Source of the DNA: Parabacteroides timonensis
GTDB lineage: Bacteria > Bacteroidota > Bacteroidia > Bacteroidales > Tannerellaceae
Assembly: GCF_900128505.1 (NCBI RefSeq)
Contig: NZ_LT669941.1
Location: forward strand, 2,291,441-2,355,440
DNA length: 64,000 bases
Direction of reading: 5' to 3'
Below are positions 1 through 9,719 of the stretch, in pieces. A model generated the notes under the pieces. It made no database searches. It was not told the DNA's origin and worked only from the letters and a program-made list of their open reading frames with translations. A program made the position numbers and the translations under genes. Within the stretch, counting starts at the first letter, position 1, and each line of letters starts with the position of its first letter.

Positions 1-136
1 AGAATGGGTAGCCGCCAGTGCCAATGCTCATTACATCTGGTATTACTTTGGAGCAATCGCTCTGGTTTCTGCTTTTGCCCTGATTATCTACGGTCAGGTT
101 GTAAAGCGACTGGATGTTTCTCGTAGTCTGAAATAA
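1..136 (+). CDS. C-terminal end of a membrane transporter (partial)
   Basis: The frame that starts at base 2 is open to a TAA at 134-136 and gives 44 residues ending DVSRSLK. It contains one long hydrophobic stretch (IWYYFGAIALVSAFALIIYG) followed by a short basic tail, which is the usual look of the last transmembrane helix of a major-facilitator-type or similar carrier. The start lies outside the window. The substrate and exact family cannot be told from this fragment. A hairpin terminator follows at once. Confidence 0.55.
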   Translation, partial: EWVAASANAHYIWYYFGAIALVSAFALIIYGQVVKRLDVSRSLK

Positions 137-142
137 ATACAA

Positions 143-192
143 AAGTGGCTGAAAACAGAAATAGTATTTTCCTACTCTTTTTTCAGCCACTT
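143..192 (+). terminator. Hairpin terminator of the partial transporter gene
   Basis: The 13-base arm AAGTGGCTGAAAA (143-155) pairs with TTTTCAGCCACTT (180-192) across a 24-base loop. It begins seven bases after the stop codon. A short open frame that runs through it (145-351) is therefore unlikely to be a gene. Confidence 0.75.
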
Positions 193-297
193 ACATTACT
201 ATTATATAACTACTATTTATTCCCGACACTCAAAACCACATCACACATTCAGATTGATTTACATGCTCCATACAATATATCTACAGAAAAAACAAAC

Positions 298-314
298 ATA
301 GTTCTTGTAGAACT
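298..314 (+). repeat. Left inverted repeat of invertible segment 1
   Basis: The 17 bases here are the exact reverse complement of 893-909. The core is AGTTC-TTGTA-GAACT (300-314). It fits AGTYYYN4GDACT, the consensus I recall for sites of the Bacteroides fragilis tyrosine recombinase Tsr0667, which inverts promoters of SusC/SusD genes. Confidence 0.75.
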
Positions 315-892
315 CAGTACCTTTATAAAAACGATTCAGCACCTGTATTAATAACGAAACTTCACAGGAATTCCTTAAACTAATTTTAGTGATACTAAAA
401 ATGAATATTCCGTTTTCAACAGATTAAATTGAATAGGTTATTTAGCGAGAAACTTTGAAAGCTATACCTATTTGAAAGGTAGGGATAATAAGATTGATTT
501 CTTTTCATAGACACATTTTTTAATTAATAATACCAGTTCTCTGTAGATGGTGTGCAATATATGAAAATATTTTTAAAAATATACCCATTTCGATGAAAAT
601 AAAATTATTTTAAATAATAAATATTGATCCTAAAATGAGTTTATGTATTTTATACTGAAAACGAAAGAATAAAATGAAAATACAGTCTTTTAGGTTGCTT
701 ATTTATAAAATAAAACACCAGCAAATACAACAAAACCTTTACTAATCAATAGAATAAAATCAATTAGAACAAAGCAAAGCTACTTGCTTTCTACTTACCA
801 GATTATTAAACCATGTTCTAATCTGCAATATTTCTTTCAAAACAACAGGAAACACAGACAGATACAAACAAATACACAAACCTTGAACACCA
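315..892. promoter_or_regulatory. Putative invertible segment 1, upstream of susC pair 1
   Basis: 578 bases lie between the two repeats, directly upstream of the susC gene at 985. By analogy with the other two segments it should carry a promoter that drives susC in one orientation. I could not find a strong TTTG / TAnnTTTG promoter near either end. The only good -7 match is TAGCTTTG on the minus strand (782-775), which has a poor -33 partner and points away from susC. Orientation is therefore undetermined. Confidence 0.55.
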
Positions 893-909
893 AGTTCTAC
901 AAGAACTAT
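893..909 (-). repeat. Right inverted repeat of invertible segment 1
   Basis: AGTTCTACAAGAACTAT is the exact inverse of 298-314. The spacer TACAA is the reverse complement of TTGTA in the left copy, as needed for inversion rather than deletion. It lies 75 bases before the susC start codon. Confidence 0.75.
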
Positions 910-984
910 CGCTCAAAAACAAGCATGAATTGATCTGAAAGTAAATAAATCCTTAATAACCTAATAAATCTAAAATTCAAAAGT

Positions 985-3900
985 ATGATAAGAAAACTAT
1001 TTCTCAGTTTGCTATCCTTCATATTATGTACAGGAATAGCATTTGCTCAAACAAAAAAAGTAACTGGTACCGTTACCTCTGCAGACGACGGGCTACCGGT
1101 TATTGGAGCATCCATTATTGTTAAAGGTACAACTGTCGGAACAGTAACAGACATGGATGGTAAATTTTCGCTGGAAGTCCCCAACGAGGGTAAAATACTC
1201 CAGATATCTTTTGTAGGCATGAACTCACAGGATGTAGCGGTAAAGCCTCAGGTTACAGTTGTTCTTCAATCCGATACGCAAGACCTGGAAGAGATCGTCG
1301 TTACGGCACAAGGACTTACCCGTAAACAAAAATCATTGGGTTATGCAACTCAGCAACTCAAAGCAGATGAGTTAGTCCAGGTTCGTCAAACAGATCTGAA
1401 TAATGCCTTGGTTGGTAAAGTATCGGGAGTTCGCTTCATCGGCTCTTCCGGTGCGACCTTCGATCCGGGCAAAATTGTATTACGCGGAACCTCTTCATTA
1501 ACTGAGGCCGGAGGTAACGAACCGATCTATGTTGTCGATGGAGTTATCACCAGTAATATGTCTATCAATATGGATGATGTAGCTTCCGTGAACGTTCTAA
1601 AAGGACCGGCAGCCACTGCATTGTATGGAGCACGTGGTGGCAACGGTGCTATTATCATTACATCCAAAGGAGGTACAGGCGAACACAGTGAAATAACGGT
1701 AAGCCACACTATCGCCTGGGATAAAGCAAATATCCGCTACGACCTGCAGGACGAATACGGTGGAGGTTATTTAGGTGCCGATGCCGAAATGCCCATATTT
1801 AAATATGATCCGAATAAGCATCCGGCATACCTGCAAAAGCTGGATGGTGTCCGTTATTATGACTACAACAACGATGCCAGCTGGGGGCCAAAACTGGATG
1901 GTCGCGAATATGCCCCCTGGTACGCATGGGACCCGACAGACCCTCGATTCGGACAAACAAGCCAGTGGACTTCGCAGATGGACCTGAACGATTTGTTCCG
2001 TACCGGCGTTAGCAATACGACCAATGTTGCATTTACAAAATCCGGGAAAGATTATATGAGCCGCATTTCTTTCTCCAACGTATCCCGCAACGGTATTACT
2101 CCGAATAGTAATGCCTCACGCCGGTTCCTTTCTGTCAGAACCAGCTTCAAGCCGGTCGACCGCTTAAGAGTTTCTATGGACTACAAATATACCTATCGCA
2201 ACAATCATAATGCTGCCGCCGAAGGATACCAGGAACTGGGAAATGCCCTCTACTCTTACGAACAGTGGGGACATACAAATGTCAACCTGAACGATTTGAA
2301 AGATTACAAACGTCCGGATGGAACATTCCGTTCATGGAATATCACCAGCCCGACAAATCTGACCGCAGCTTTCCATGAGAATCCGTTCGCCCTGTTCAAC
2401 GAGATCAACCAGGATAAAACATACCAGTGGCATGTATTCAGTGGAGATGCAGAACTGGATCTCATTAAAAATATAAAAGCCGGCATCCGCGTAAACGGGA
2501 ATATCCGTAGTTACAAAAAGGAAGTACGTTTACCCCAAAACATACACGGCGAAGTTTCCGAATACACGCAGGATCAAAATCAATTATCCGACATCCAGAC
2601 ACAGGGTCGTTTAACATGGAGCGACCACTTTATCGACAATAAGCTTTCCGTCGATGCCGCTTTATTCTTTGAAGACCGTGTATATAATCTCAATGAATTA
2701 CAAGCTTTTACCCGCGACGGCCTATTCATGGACGGCTTCTTTAGTACGGCAGCATCTTCCGGCTTACCGGGTGGAAGCAGCAAACTGACCAAACAACACG
2801 ACCAGAGTGTTTACGGAACAGCCACCATAGGCTGGGATAACACATATTATCTCGATTTTTCTTTACGTAATGACTGGACTTCTACGCTGCATCCTGACAA
2901 AAACAGCTTCCTGTATGGCGGTGTTTCCGTTGCAGCCATAGCTAGTAACTGGATCAAGAATGCAGAGTGGTTGTCATTCTGGAAACTGAGAGCATCCATG
3001 GCACAAGTCGGTTCAACCATGAATCCTTATAATATTTATCCGACCTATGTATTAAAAAATTCCAGTGGTGATCTGATCAAATACGGGCAACTCTCCAATA
3101 TGTGGAATAGTACAAACCTGAAAGACCTGTATATTAAACCGACTATCTCCACCTCGTATGAAGTCGGTACGGAATTCCGTTTATTTAAGGACCGCTTATG
3201 GGGAGACTTCAACTTTTATAACCGCGACTCAAAAGACCAGATCATTAATGTGAATACAACACCGGCCAGCGGTTACCGGTCACGAAAGATGAATGCAGGT
3301 CTGATCCGTAACCGGGGTATCGAATTCTCTTTAGGCGGTCAGATCATCCAGACCAAAGACTGGACCTGGGAACTGAATGCCAACCTCTCCCATAACCGTA
3401 ACACGCTAGAAGAACTAATCGATGGACAAGACACTTACCAAATCTATTGGAGAAGCTGGTCTTCACGTATCTATTCTTACGCAGAAGTAGGCAAACCGAT
3501 CGGTGTAATCAGGGGTTCCACATGGAAAAAAGATCCGGAAGGACGCATTATTTTACAGGAAAGAAGCGATCCTAACCACCAGTATGGCCCGTATGCTCCG
3601 CTGGTAGAATCAACGGCACAGGAGGAATTAGGCAACATCCAACCGGACCTGACCGGAGGTTTCTCTACTTCCCTGCGTTATAAAGATTTCCATTTGGGAA
3701 TGTCGTTCGACTTCCAGGTCGGAGGGGTCATCGCTTCCGCCACCAATATGTTTGGCGAAAGTTCCGGTTTATTAGCATCGACCACAGGTACAAACGACAA
3801 GGGTAACCCTATTCGTGCACAAGTAAAAGATGGCGGCGGTGTACGCATCGACGGTGTTGTAGAAAACCAGGATGGTTCTTATACGCCGGTTACAGCCTAC

Positions 3901-4209
3901 GTAGATGCCAGCTATTATTTCCAAAGTCGCAAAGGAACCATTTGGGAAGACTATGTATATAAAGCCAGTTACCTGAAAATGCGCGAATTGTCTATCGGAT
4001 ACGATATACCACGCTCCTTCCTGCAAAAAACGAATTGCGGTATTAAGAAAGCCAGTGTATCATTTGTTGCCCAGAATCCCTGGTTAATTTATTCCGCAGC
4101 CCCCAACCTCGACCCGTCGGAGATGGGTGCAGCAAGTTATAACTATGTTGAAGGCGGCCAGGCAGCCTCTGTACGCACGTTCGGCTTTACTGTAAATCTT
4201 ACCTTCTAA
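985..4209 (+). CDS. SusC/RagA-family TonB-linked outer membrane protein (pair 1)
   Basis: Outer-membrane beta-barrel that imports glycans or other large nutrients with its SusD partner, driven by TonB. The 1074 residues begin with a signal peptide (IAFAQ about residues 18-22), then a carboxypeptidase-regulatory-like domain (VTGTVTSADDGLPVIGASI, about 26-100), a TonB-box-like EEIVVTA (about 106-112), a plug domain (PIYVVDGVI; LKGPAATALYGARGGNGAI), and a long barrel ending in an aromatic residue (TVNLTF). Length is typical. No STN domain, FecR/ECF sigma or hybrid regulator is nearby. The upstream inverted-repeat pair suggests control by DNA inversion instead. It lies 22 bases before its susD. 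Substrate unknown, because no glycosidase is adjacent. Confidence 0.93.
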   Translation: MIRKLFLSLLSFILCTGIAFAQTKKVTGTVTSADDGLPVIGASIIVKGTTVGTVTDMDGKFSLEVPNEGKILQISFVGMNSQDVAVKPQVTVVLQSDTQDLEEIVVTAQGLTRKQKSLGYATQQLKADELVQVRQTDLNNALVGKVSGVRFIGSSGATFDPGKIVLRGTSSLTEAGGNEPIYVVDGVITSNMSINMDDVASVNVLKGPAATALYGARGGNGAIIITSKGGTGEHSEITVSHTIAWDKANIRYDLQDEYGGGYLGADAEMPIFKYDPNKHPAYLQKLDGVRYYDYNNDASWGPKLDGREYAPWYAWDPTDPRFGQTSQWTSQMDLNDLFRTGVSNTTNVAFTKSGKDYMSRISFSNVSRNGITPNSNASRRFLSVRTSFKPVDRLRVSMDYKYTYRNNHNAAAEGYQELGNALYSYEQWGHTNVNLNDLKDYKRPDGTFRSWNITSPTNLTAAFHENPFALFNEINQDKTYQWHVFSGDAELDLIKNIKAGIRVNGNIRSYKKEVRLPQNIHGEVSEYTQDQNQLSDIQTQGRLTWSDHFIDNKLSVDAALFFEDRVYNLNELQAFTRDGLFMDGFFSTAASSGLPGGSSKLTKQHDQSVYGTATIGWDNTYYLDFSLRNDWTSTLHPDKNSFLYGGVSVAAIASNWIKNAEWLSFWKLRASMAQVGSTMNPYNIYPTYVLKNSSGDLIKYGQLSNMWNSTNLKDLYIKPTISTSYEVGTEFRLFKDRLWGDFNFYNRDSKDQIINVNTTPASGYRSRKMNAGLIRNRGIEFSLGGQIIQTKDWTWELNANLSHNRNTLEELIDGQDTYQIYWRSWSSRIYSYAEVGKPIGVIRGSTWKKDPEGRIILQERSDPNHQYGPYAPLVESTAQEELGNIQPDLTGGFSTSLRYKDFHLGMSFDFQVGGVIASATNMFGESSGLLASTTGTNDKGNPIRAQVKDGGGVRIDGVVENQDGSYTPVTAYVDASYYFQSRKGTIWEDYVYKASYLKMRELSIGYDIPRSFLQKTNCGIKKASVSFVAQNPWLIYSAAPNLDPSEMGAASYNYVEGGQAASVRTFGFTVNLTF

Positions 4210-4231
4210 TTTTAAAGACACGAATTAAGTT

Positions 4232-5695
4232 ATGAAAAAAATAAAATTATTCGCATTAGCATTAATCGGACTATTATCTTTTAATAGTTGCGGGGATTAC
4301 GGAGATGACAACATCGATCCTAACAATCCTTCGAACCCGGAAACCCGTTTCCTGTTTACGTACGCCTGTAAGAATGTCTCCCTGTTTTCTTATGTGGCTA
4401 ATTATAATCCCTGGACACAGTTGTTTCCTCAATACCTCTCGGAACGTCAGAACATTCAATATTCGGATTTCGGTATGACTGATTTCAATACGGGTCCTTA
4501 TTATTACGAATATATCCGTAACCTGGAAACAATTATCAAACTGAATACGGATGAAGAAACCAAAGATCTACCCAACGTAATACAACTGGGCAGTACAGCC
4601 AACCAGTTGGCCGGTTGCCGTACACTACGTGCTTTCTATTACATGCACCTGACGGACATCATGGGTATGATCCCTTATAGTGAAGCATTGAAAGGGGATG
4701 ATGGGAACTTCAATCCGAAATATGATACGCAGGAATTCATCTATGAGGATCTGGAAAAAGAATTGAACGAAGCGTATGCACAATTCGATGAATCCGGCAC
4801 ACTGGATAAAACGTATGACATTCTTTACAACGGTGACGTGGCCAAATGGAAGAAACTGAATGCTTCATTACGAATGATGATGGCCATCAAACTGTCCGAT
4901 GTAGCTCCGGAAATAGGAAAAGCACGTTTTGCCAAGGCTTATGCAGACGGAGGTATGACAGACAACAGCGAGTTGTTGGAATACAAATACCTTCCGGAGA
5001 CAGCCAACCAAAATCCTCTGTATACTAATATCATCGAAAGTGGACGTAAAGACTTCGCTCCATCAAAGACCATTCTGGATCAATTGATAGCCTATAACGA
5101 TCCGCGCCTGAAAGAATATGCAGTACCTAATTCGGAAGGAGAATACAATGGAGTACCTTTCGGCCTTACCAAAACAGAAATTGCACAATACACAGACATG
5201 GCTTTTTTCAACGAAAGATATTATCAGCAGGATGCTCCTATCGTTGTGATTTCGCCGTCACATATTTTATTGATCGAAGCCGAAGCAGCCATACGAGGCT
5301 GGATCGGCGGAAATGCGGAAGAACTGTATAATGCCGGTATCAAAGCCTCTTTCGGTCAATACGGTATCGGTTCAGACGAATTCGACAAATACATCATACA
5401 GGATGCAATCAAACTGACGGGCTCCGATACCGAAAAGATCGAAAAGATCGCCATGCAACGCTGGTTAGCCAACTTTATGCAGGATGGTGTCGAGGCATGG
5501 TCAGACTGGCGTCGCCTGAACGTTCCGAATATCAAGCCGGGCCCATCGGCAACCATCACACATATCCCGTATCGTCGCGTATATTATCCAGACGACTATA
5601 ATACAAACAAGGCTAATTACGACGCAGCGATTGCAGCACAAGGCCCGGATAATTTCGATACGCGTGTCTGGTGGGATACATCGGACAATAAATAA
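4232..5695 (+). CDS. SusD/RagB-family surface lipoprotein (pair 1)
   Basis: Surface-exposed substrate-binding lipoprotein that caps the SusC barrel encoded just upstream. It has 487 residues and a lipoprotein signal with Cys20 in LLSFNSC. The helical repeat pattern expected of SusD is visible (CRTLRAFYYMHLTDIMGMIPYSEAL, here read as CRTLRAFYYMH followed by DIMGMIPYSEAL), and the C-terminal part has MQRWLANFMQDGVEAWSDWR, which is typical of the SusD-like_2 type. It is the second gene of a two-gene operon. No enzyme follows, so this is an orphan uptake pair. A stem-loop follows at 5766-5795. Confidence 0.92.
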   Translation: MKKIKLFALALIGLLSFNSCGDYGDDNIDPNNPSNPETRFLFTYACKNVSLFSYVANYNPWTQLFPQYLSERQNIQYSDFGMTDFNTGPYYYEYIRNLETIIKLNTDEETKDLPNVIQLGSTANQLAGCRTLRAFYYMHLTDIMGMIPYSEALKGDDGNFNPKYDTQEFIYEDLEKELNEAYAQFDESGTLDKTYDILYNGDVAKWKKLNASLRMMMAIKLSDVAPEIGKARFAKAYADGGMTDNSELLEYKYLPETANQNPLYTNIIESGRKDFAPSKTILDQLIAYNDPRLKEYAVPNSEGEYNGVPFGLTKTEIAQYTDMAFFNERYYQQDAPIVVISPSHILLIEAEAAIRGWIGGNAEELYNAGIKASFGQYGIGSDEFDKYIIQDAIKLTGSDTEKIEKIAMQRWLANFMQDGVEAWSDWRRLNVPNIKPGPSATITHIPYRRVYYPDDYNTNKANYDAAIAAQGPDNFDTRVWWDTSDNK

Positions 5696-5765
5696 GAAGT
5701 TATTAATTACAAATAATGCCAAACCTTATTTTATCTGATCGAAGATAAAAAACACACTTATTAAG

Positions 5766-5795
5766 ACCGGGGTTAATAGTGATATTAGCTCCGGT
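5766..5795 (+). terminator. Stem-loop terminator after susCD pair 1
   Basis: ACCGGGGTTAATA (5766-5778) pairs with TATTAGCTCCGGT (5783-5795), 11 of 13 positions, with a 4-base loop. It is followed by a T-rich stretch. It lies about 70 bases past the susD stop. Confidence 0.7.
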
Positions 5796-5920
5796 TGTCT
5801 GTTATTTAAAGGACAGAACCATATCATCAACAGACGTACATATAGATCGGTTTATGAATATAATCCCTCAAAACGACTGCTCAAAAAAACCTAAAGTGTG
5901 CACATTTCAGGTTAAAGTTG

Positions 5921-5950
5921 TTTGATATAAAGAATGTTTGACTACTTTTG
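5921..5950 (+). promoter_or_regulatory. Bacteroidetes-type promoter of the etfBA-acd operon
   Basis: TTTG at 5921-5924, then 18 bases, then TACTTTTG at 5943-5950. This fits the TTTG / TAnnTTTG promoter of Bacteroidetes. The predicted start of transcription near 5957 leaves a leader of about 60 bases before etfB. Confidence 0.75.
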
Positions 5951-6018
5951 CAGTTCGGTATTTTTTACTAATTACCGAATAATTTTCAGACAATAGAAAT
6001 CTAATATTCCTATTTAAT

Positions 6019-6927
6019 ATGAGTTTAAGAATTATTGTTTTAGCGAAGCAGGTTCCGGACACACGCAACGTGGGAAAGGATGCGATGAAAGAAGACGGAA
6101 CGGTAAACCGTGCCGCACTTCCCGCCATCTTTAACCCGGAAGACCTGAACGCATTGGAACAGGCCCTACGCCTGAAAGATGCCTACCCCGGATCAACTGT
6201 TACATTGCTGACTATGGGCCCGGGACGTGCCGCCGAAATTATCCGTGAAGGTTTATACCGCGGAGCAGACGGCGGCTTTTTGTTAACCGACCGCGCCTTT
6301 GCCGGAGCCGATACATTGGCTACTTCATACGCTTTGGCTACGGCTATCAAAAAAATTAATGATTATGACATCATCATCGGTGGCCGTCAGGCTATCGACG
6401 GAGATACAGCACAGGTTGGTCCCCAGGTAGCAGAAAAGCTGGGATTGACACAGATCACTTACGCTGAAGAAATCCTGAATGTGGATGAAGCAGCACGCCG
6501 TATCACCGTTAAACGTCATATCGACGGAGGTGTGGAAACCGTAGAAGGTCCGCTGCCTATCGTCATCACAGTAAACGGCTCGGCAGCTCCCTGCCGTCCG
6601 CGCAACGCCCGACTGGTACAGAAATACAAACGTGCCATGGGTGCACAGGAAAAAGCAGCTCAACCGACTGCCTGCCATCCTGATGTTCCGAGCGAACTGC
6701 CGTATGCAGACCTTTACGAAAAACGCCCGTACCTGAATATCCAGGAATGGAGCGTGAACGACGTAAACGGAGACTTGACACAGTGCGGTCTGTCCGGTTC
6801 ACCTACAAAGGTAAAGACTATACAGAATATCGTGTTCCAGGCAAAGGAAAGCAAAACGCTGACCAGCGCGGATAAGGATATAGAAGAGATGATTGTTGAA
6901 CTGTTAGCTAACCATACCATCGGATAA
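6019..6927 (+). CDS. etfB: Electron transfer flavoprotein, beta subunit
   Basis: Small subunit of the ETF heterodimer, a soluble carrier that takes electrons from acyl-CoA dehydrogenases. The 302-residue protein starts MSLRIIVLAKQVPDTRNVG, the classic EtfB N-terminus, and has the IIGGRQAIDGDTAQVGPQVA segment of the nucleotide-binding core. It is longer than the usual 250-260 residues, with an extended C-terminus, as in other Bacteroidales copies. etfA follows four bases later and an acyl-CoA dehydrogenase after that, so the three form one operon for fatty acyl-CoA or related oxidation/reduction. Confidence 0.95.
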   Translation: MSLRIIVLAKQVPDTRNVGKDAMKEDGTVNRAALPAIFNPEDLNALEQALRLKDAYPGSTVTLLTMGPGRAAEIIREGLYRGADGGFLLTDRAFAGADTLATSYALATAIKKINDYDIIIGGRQAIDGDTAQVGPQVAEKLGLTQITYAEEILNVDEAARRITVKRHIDGGVETVEGPLPIVITVNGSAAPCRPRNARLVQKYKRAMGAQEKAAQPTACHPDVPSELPYADLYEKRPYLNIQEWSVNDVNGDLTQCGLSGSPTKVKTIQNIVFQAKESKTLTSADKDIEEMIVELLANHTIG

Positions 6928-6931
6928 GATT

Positions 6932-7951
6932 ATGAATAACGTATTTGTATATTGTGAGATTGAAGGCACAACCATTGCCGATGTAAGTCTCGAACTTCTG
7001 ACCAAAGGTCGTAAGTTAGCGAATCAGTTAGGTTGCCAGCTGGAAGCAGTTGTTGCCGGTAGCGGCCTCGAAGGTGTAGAAAGCCAGGTACTGCCTTACG
7101 GTGTCGACAAAGTACATGTGTTCGATGCTCCGGGCCTGTTCCCCTACACTTCATTACCCCACTCTTCTGTCCTGATCAACCTGTTCAAGGAAGAAAAACC
7201 TCAGATCTGCCTGATGGGTGCTACCGTTATCGGTCGCGACCTGGGTCCTCGTGTATCTTCTGCACTGACCAGCGGCCTGACTGCAGACTGTACTTCATTG
7301 GAGATCGGTCCTCACGAAGATAAACGGGCAGGTATCACGTATGAAAACCTGTTGTATCAGATCCGTCCAGCTTTCGGTGGTAACATCGTGGCAACCATCA
7401 TCAACCCGGAACACCGTCCTCAGATGGCTACCGTTCGCGAAGGTGTGATGAAGAAAGAGATCCTGGATGCCAATTATAAAGGCGAAGTGGTAAAACACGA
7501 CGTAGCAAAATATGTATCCGATGCTGATTATGTAGTAAAAGTAATCGACCGTCACGTTGAAAAAGCGAAACACAACCTGAAAGGTGCTCCTATCGTAGTT
7601 GCCGGAGGTTATGGCGTAGGGTCGAAAGAAAACTTCAACCTGCTGTTCGAATTAGCTAAAGAACTTCATGCAGAAGTAGGTGCCAGCCGTGCTGCTGTCG
7701 ACGCCGGTTTCTGTGACCACGACCGCCAGATCGGACAGACCGGTCTGACCGTTCGCCCGAAACTCTATATCGCCTGCGGTATTTCCGGACAGATCCAGCA
7801 CATTGCCGGTATGCAGGACGCAGGTATTATCATCTCTATCAACAACGACGAGAACGCTCCGATCAACACCATCGCTGACTATGTGATCAACGGTCCGGTT
7901 GAAGAAGTGATCCCGAAGATGATCAAGTATTACAAACAGAACAGTAAATAA
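6932..7951 (+). CDS. etfA: Electron transfer flavoprotein, alpha subunit
   Basis: FAD-binding partner of EtfB. The 339-residue protein has an N-terminal Rossmann-like half and the conserved C-terminal FAD domain: GGYGVGSKENF in the middle, then GISGQIQHIAGMQDA (about residue 282) and INNDENAPINTIADY, both diagnostic of EtfA. The gene starts four bases after etfB and ends three bases before the dehydrogenase, so translation is probably coupled. Confidence 0.95.
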   Translation: MNNVFVYCEIEGTTIADVSLELLTKGRKLANQLGCQLEAVVAGSGLEGVESQVLPYGVDKVHVFDAPGLFPYTSLPHSSVLINLFKEEKPQICLMGATVIGRDLGPRVSSALTSGLTADCTSLEIGPHEDKRAGITYENLLYQIRPAFGGNIVATIINPEHRPQMATVREGVMKKEILDANYKGEVVKHDVAKYVSDADYVVKVIDRHVEKAKHNLKGAPIVVAGGYGVGSKENFNLLFELAKELHAEVGASRAAVDAGFCDHDRQIGQTGLTVRPKLYIACGISGQIQHIAGMQDAGIIISINNDENAPINTIADYVINGPVEEVIPKMIKYYKQNSK

Positions 7952-7954
7952 GAT

Positions 7955-9661
7955 ATGGCTAACTTTTATTTAGATAATCCCAGCATGAAACATCACCTGC
8001 ATCACCCGTTGATGCAGCGGATCGTAGAGCTGAAAGAACGCGGCTATGCCGACAAGGATAAATATGACTATGCTCCTCAGGATTTCGAAGATGCAATGGA
8101 CAGCTACGAAAAGGTACTGGAAATTGTAGGTGAAATCTGTGGTGAGATCATCGCTCCCAATGCAGAGGGCGTAGACCATGAAGGCCCGTCTGTTGCCAAC
8201 GGACGTGTGACGTATGCCAAAGGTACTCAGGAAAACCTGGATGCCGTACGCAAAGCCGGCCTGATGGGTATTGCAATGCCCCGCCGTTACGACGGCCTGA
8301 ACTTCCCGATCGTTCCTTACATCATGGCAGCCGATATGGTATCGCGTGCCGATGCAGGTTTTGAAAACCTTTGGGGATTGCAGGACTGTGCGGAAACATT
8401 ATATGAATTCGGTAACGACGACCAGCGTCAGCGTTATATCCCGCGTGTTTGTGCCGGAGAAACGATGTCGATGGACTTGACCGAACCGGATGCCGGTTCC
8501 GACCTGCAGTCTGTTATGCTGAAAGCTACTTACTGCGAAAAGGACGATTGCTGGTATCTGAACGGCGTAAAACGTTTCATTACCAACGGTGATGCCGATA
8601 TTCACCTGGTACTGGCACGTTCCGAAGAAGGCACACGCGACGGTCGTGGTTTGTCCATGTTCATCTACGACAAACGTAACGGTGGTGTGAATGTTCGCCG
8701 TATCGAGAACAAGATGGGTATCAAAGGATCCCCTACTTGCGAATTGGTATTCAAGAATGCCAAAGCCGAACTTTGCGGTGACCGCAAACTAGGTTTGATC
8801 AAATATGTAATGGCATTGATGAACGGTGCCCGCCTGGGTATCATGGCACAGGCAGTAGGTTTGAGCGAAGCGGCTTACCGCGAAGGTTACACCTATGCAA
8901 CGGAACGTAAACAGTTCGGCAAAGCGATCATCGAATTCCCGGCTGTATATGAAATGGTAGCCCTGATGCGTGCCAAAGCGGATGCTTCCCGTTCCATGCT
9001 TTACGAAACTGCTCGTTTCGTAGACGTTTATAAGGCGTTGGACGATATATCCAAAGAACGTAAGCTAACTCCGGAAGAACGTCAGGAAATGAAGAAATAC
9101 AGCAAACTGGCTGATGCATATACCCCGATGGGTAAAGGTATGACCACCGAATATGCCAACCAAAATGCGTATGACGCAATCCAGATCCATGGTGGTTCAG
9201 GTTTCATGAAAGACTATGCCTGTGAACGTATCTACCGTGATGCCCGTATCACAAACATCTACGAAGGAACTACCCAGTTGCAGGTGGTTGCAGCGATCCG
9301 CCACGTCACCACAGGTACTTACCTGGCTCAGATCCGTGAATACGAAGCCATCGAATACAAACCGGAACTGGAAGGTCTGAAGAACAAGCTGAAAGCAATG
9401 ACCGACAAGTACGAAAAAGTAGTTGCCGCGGTTACAGAAACCAAAGACAACGAATACATCGACTTCCAGGCACGCCGTATGGTAGAAGCTGCCGCTCATT
9501 GTGTCTTCGGTTACCTGTTACTTCAGGATGCCAACAAAAACGACAGTTACCGCCGTTCAGCCGAAGTATATATCAACTACGGCCAGGCAGAAGTTGACAA
9601 GATCGAATCTTTCATCAACAACTTCAACCGCGAAGATCTGGCGTATTACAGACAAGCATAA
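7955..9661 (+). CDS. Acyl-CoA dehydrogenase
   Basis: FAD-dependent acyl-CoA dehydrogenase, likely to pass electrons to the ETF encoded just upstream. At 568 residues it is longer than the 380-residue classic family and matches the long Bacteroidetes type, with an extra C-terminal helical region (after about residue 450). Seen are the FAD/substrate motif MDLTEPDAGSDLQS, the YATERKQFGKAI motif, and RITNIYEGTTQLQ in which Glu437 occupies the position of the catalytic base. The specific acyl-CoA is not known. Confidence 0.93.
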   Translation: MANFYLDNPSMKHHLHHPLMQRIVELKERGYADKDKYDYAPQDFEDAMDSYEKVLEIVGEICGEIIAPNAEGVDHEGPSVANGRVTYAKGTQENLDAVRKAGLMGIAMPRRYDGLNFPIVPYIMAADMVSRADAGFENLWGLQDCAETLYEFGNDDQRQRYIPRVCAGETMSMDLTEPDAGSDLQSVMLKATYCEKDDCWYLNGVKRFITNGDADIHLVLARSEEGTRDGRGLSMFIYDKRNGGVNVRRIENKMGIKGSPTCELVFKNAKAELCGDRKLGLIKYVMALMNGARLGIMAQAVGLSEAAYREGYTYATERKQFGKAIIEFPAVYEMVALMRAKADASRSMLYETARFVDVYKALDDISKERKLTPEERQEMKKYSKLADAYTPMGKGMTTEYANQNAYDAIQIHGGSGFMKDYACERIYRDARITNIYEGTTQLQVVAAIRHVTTGTYLAQIREYEAIEYKPELEGLKNKLKAMTDKYEKVVAAVTETKDNEYIDFQARRMVEAAAHCVFGYLLLQDANKNDSYRRSAEVYINYGQAEVDKIESFINNFNREDLAYYRQA

Positions 9662-9682
9662 TACAACCATCTCATAAAAAAG

Positions 9683-9719
9683 AAAATCCGGGTATCGTTT
9701 GATATCCGGATTTTTTATT
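9683..9719 (+). terminator. Strong intrinsic terminator of the etfBA-acd operon
   Basis: AATCCGGGTATC (9685-9696) pairs with GATATCCGGATT (9701-9712), and the hairpin is flanked by an A-run and followed by TTTTTT. The loop and right arm also hold the TTTG of the next promoter. Confidence 0.85.

Larger units (their letters stand above)
137..984. other. AT-rich intergenic region upstream of susC pair 1
   Basis: About 850 bases without a credible gene. It holds the terminator at 143-192, an inverted-repeat pair at 298-314 and 893-909, and a small palindrome TTTTAGT-GAT-ACTAAAA at 384-400. The 75-base stretch from the right repeat to the susC start is AT-rich and has no clear ribosome binding site. 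Confidence 0.7.

Noticed and set aside
145..351. 68-codon open frame after the partial transporter
   Set aside because: It runs through the transporter terminator hairpin and the left recombination repeat, has no family features, and its codon use is like random AT-rich DNA.
535..549. A third AGTTC-like site inside segment 1 (AGTTC-TCTGTA-GATGG)
   Set aside because: The right arm is missing and the spacer is one base too long, so it is unlikely to be a recombination site.
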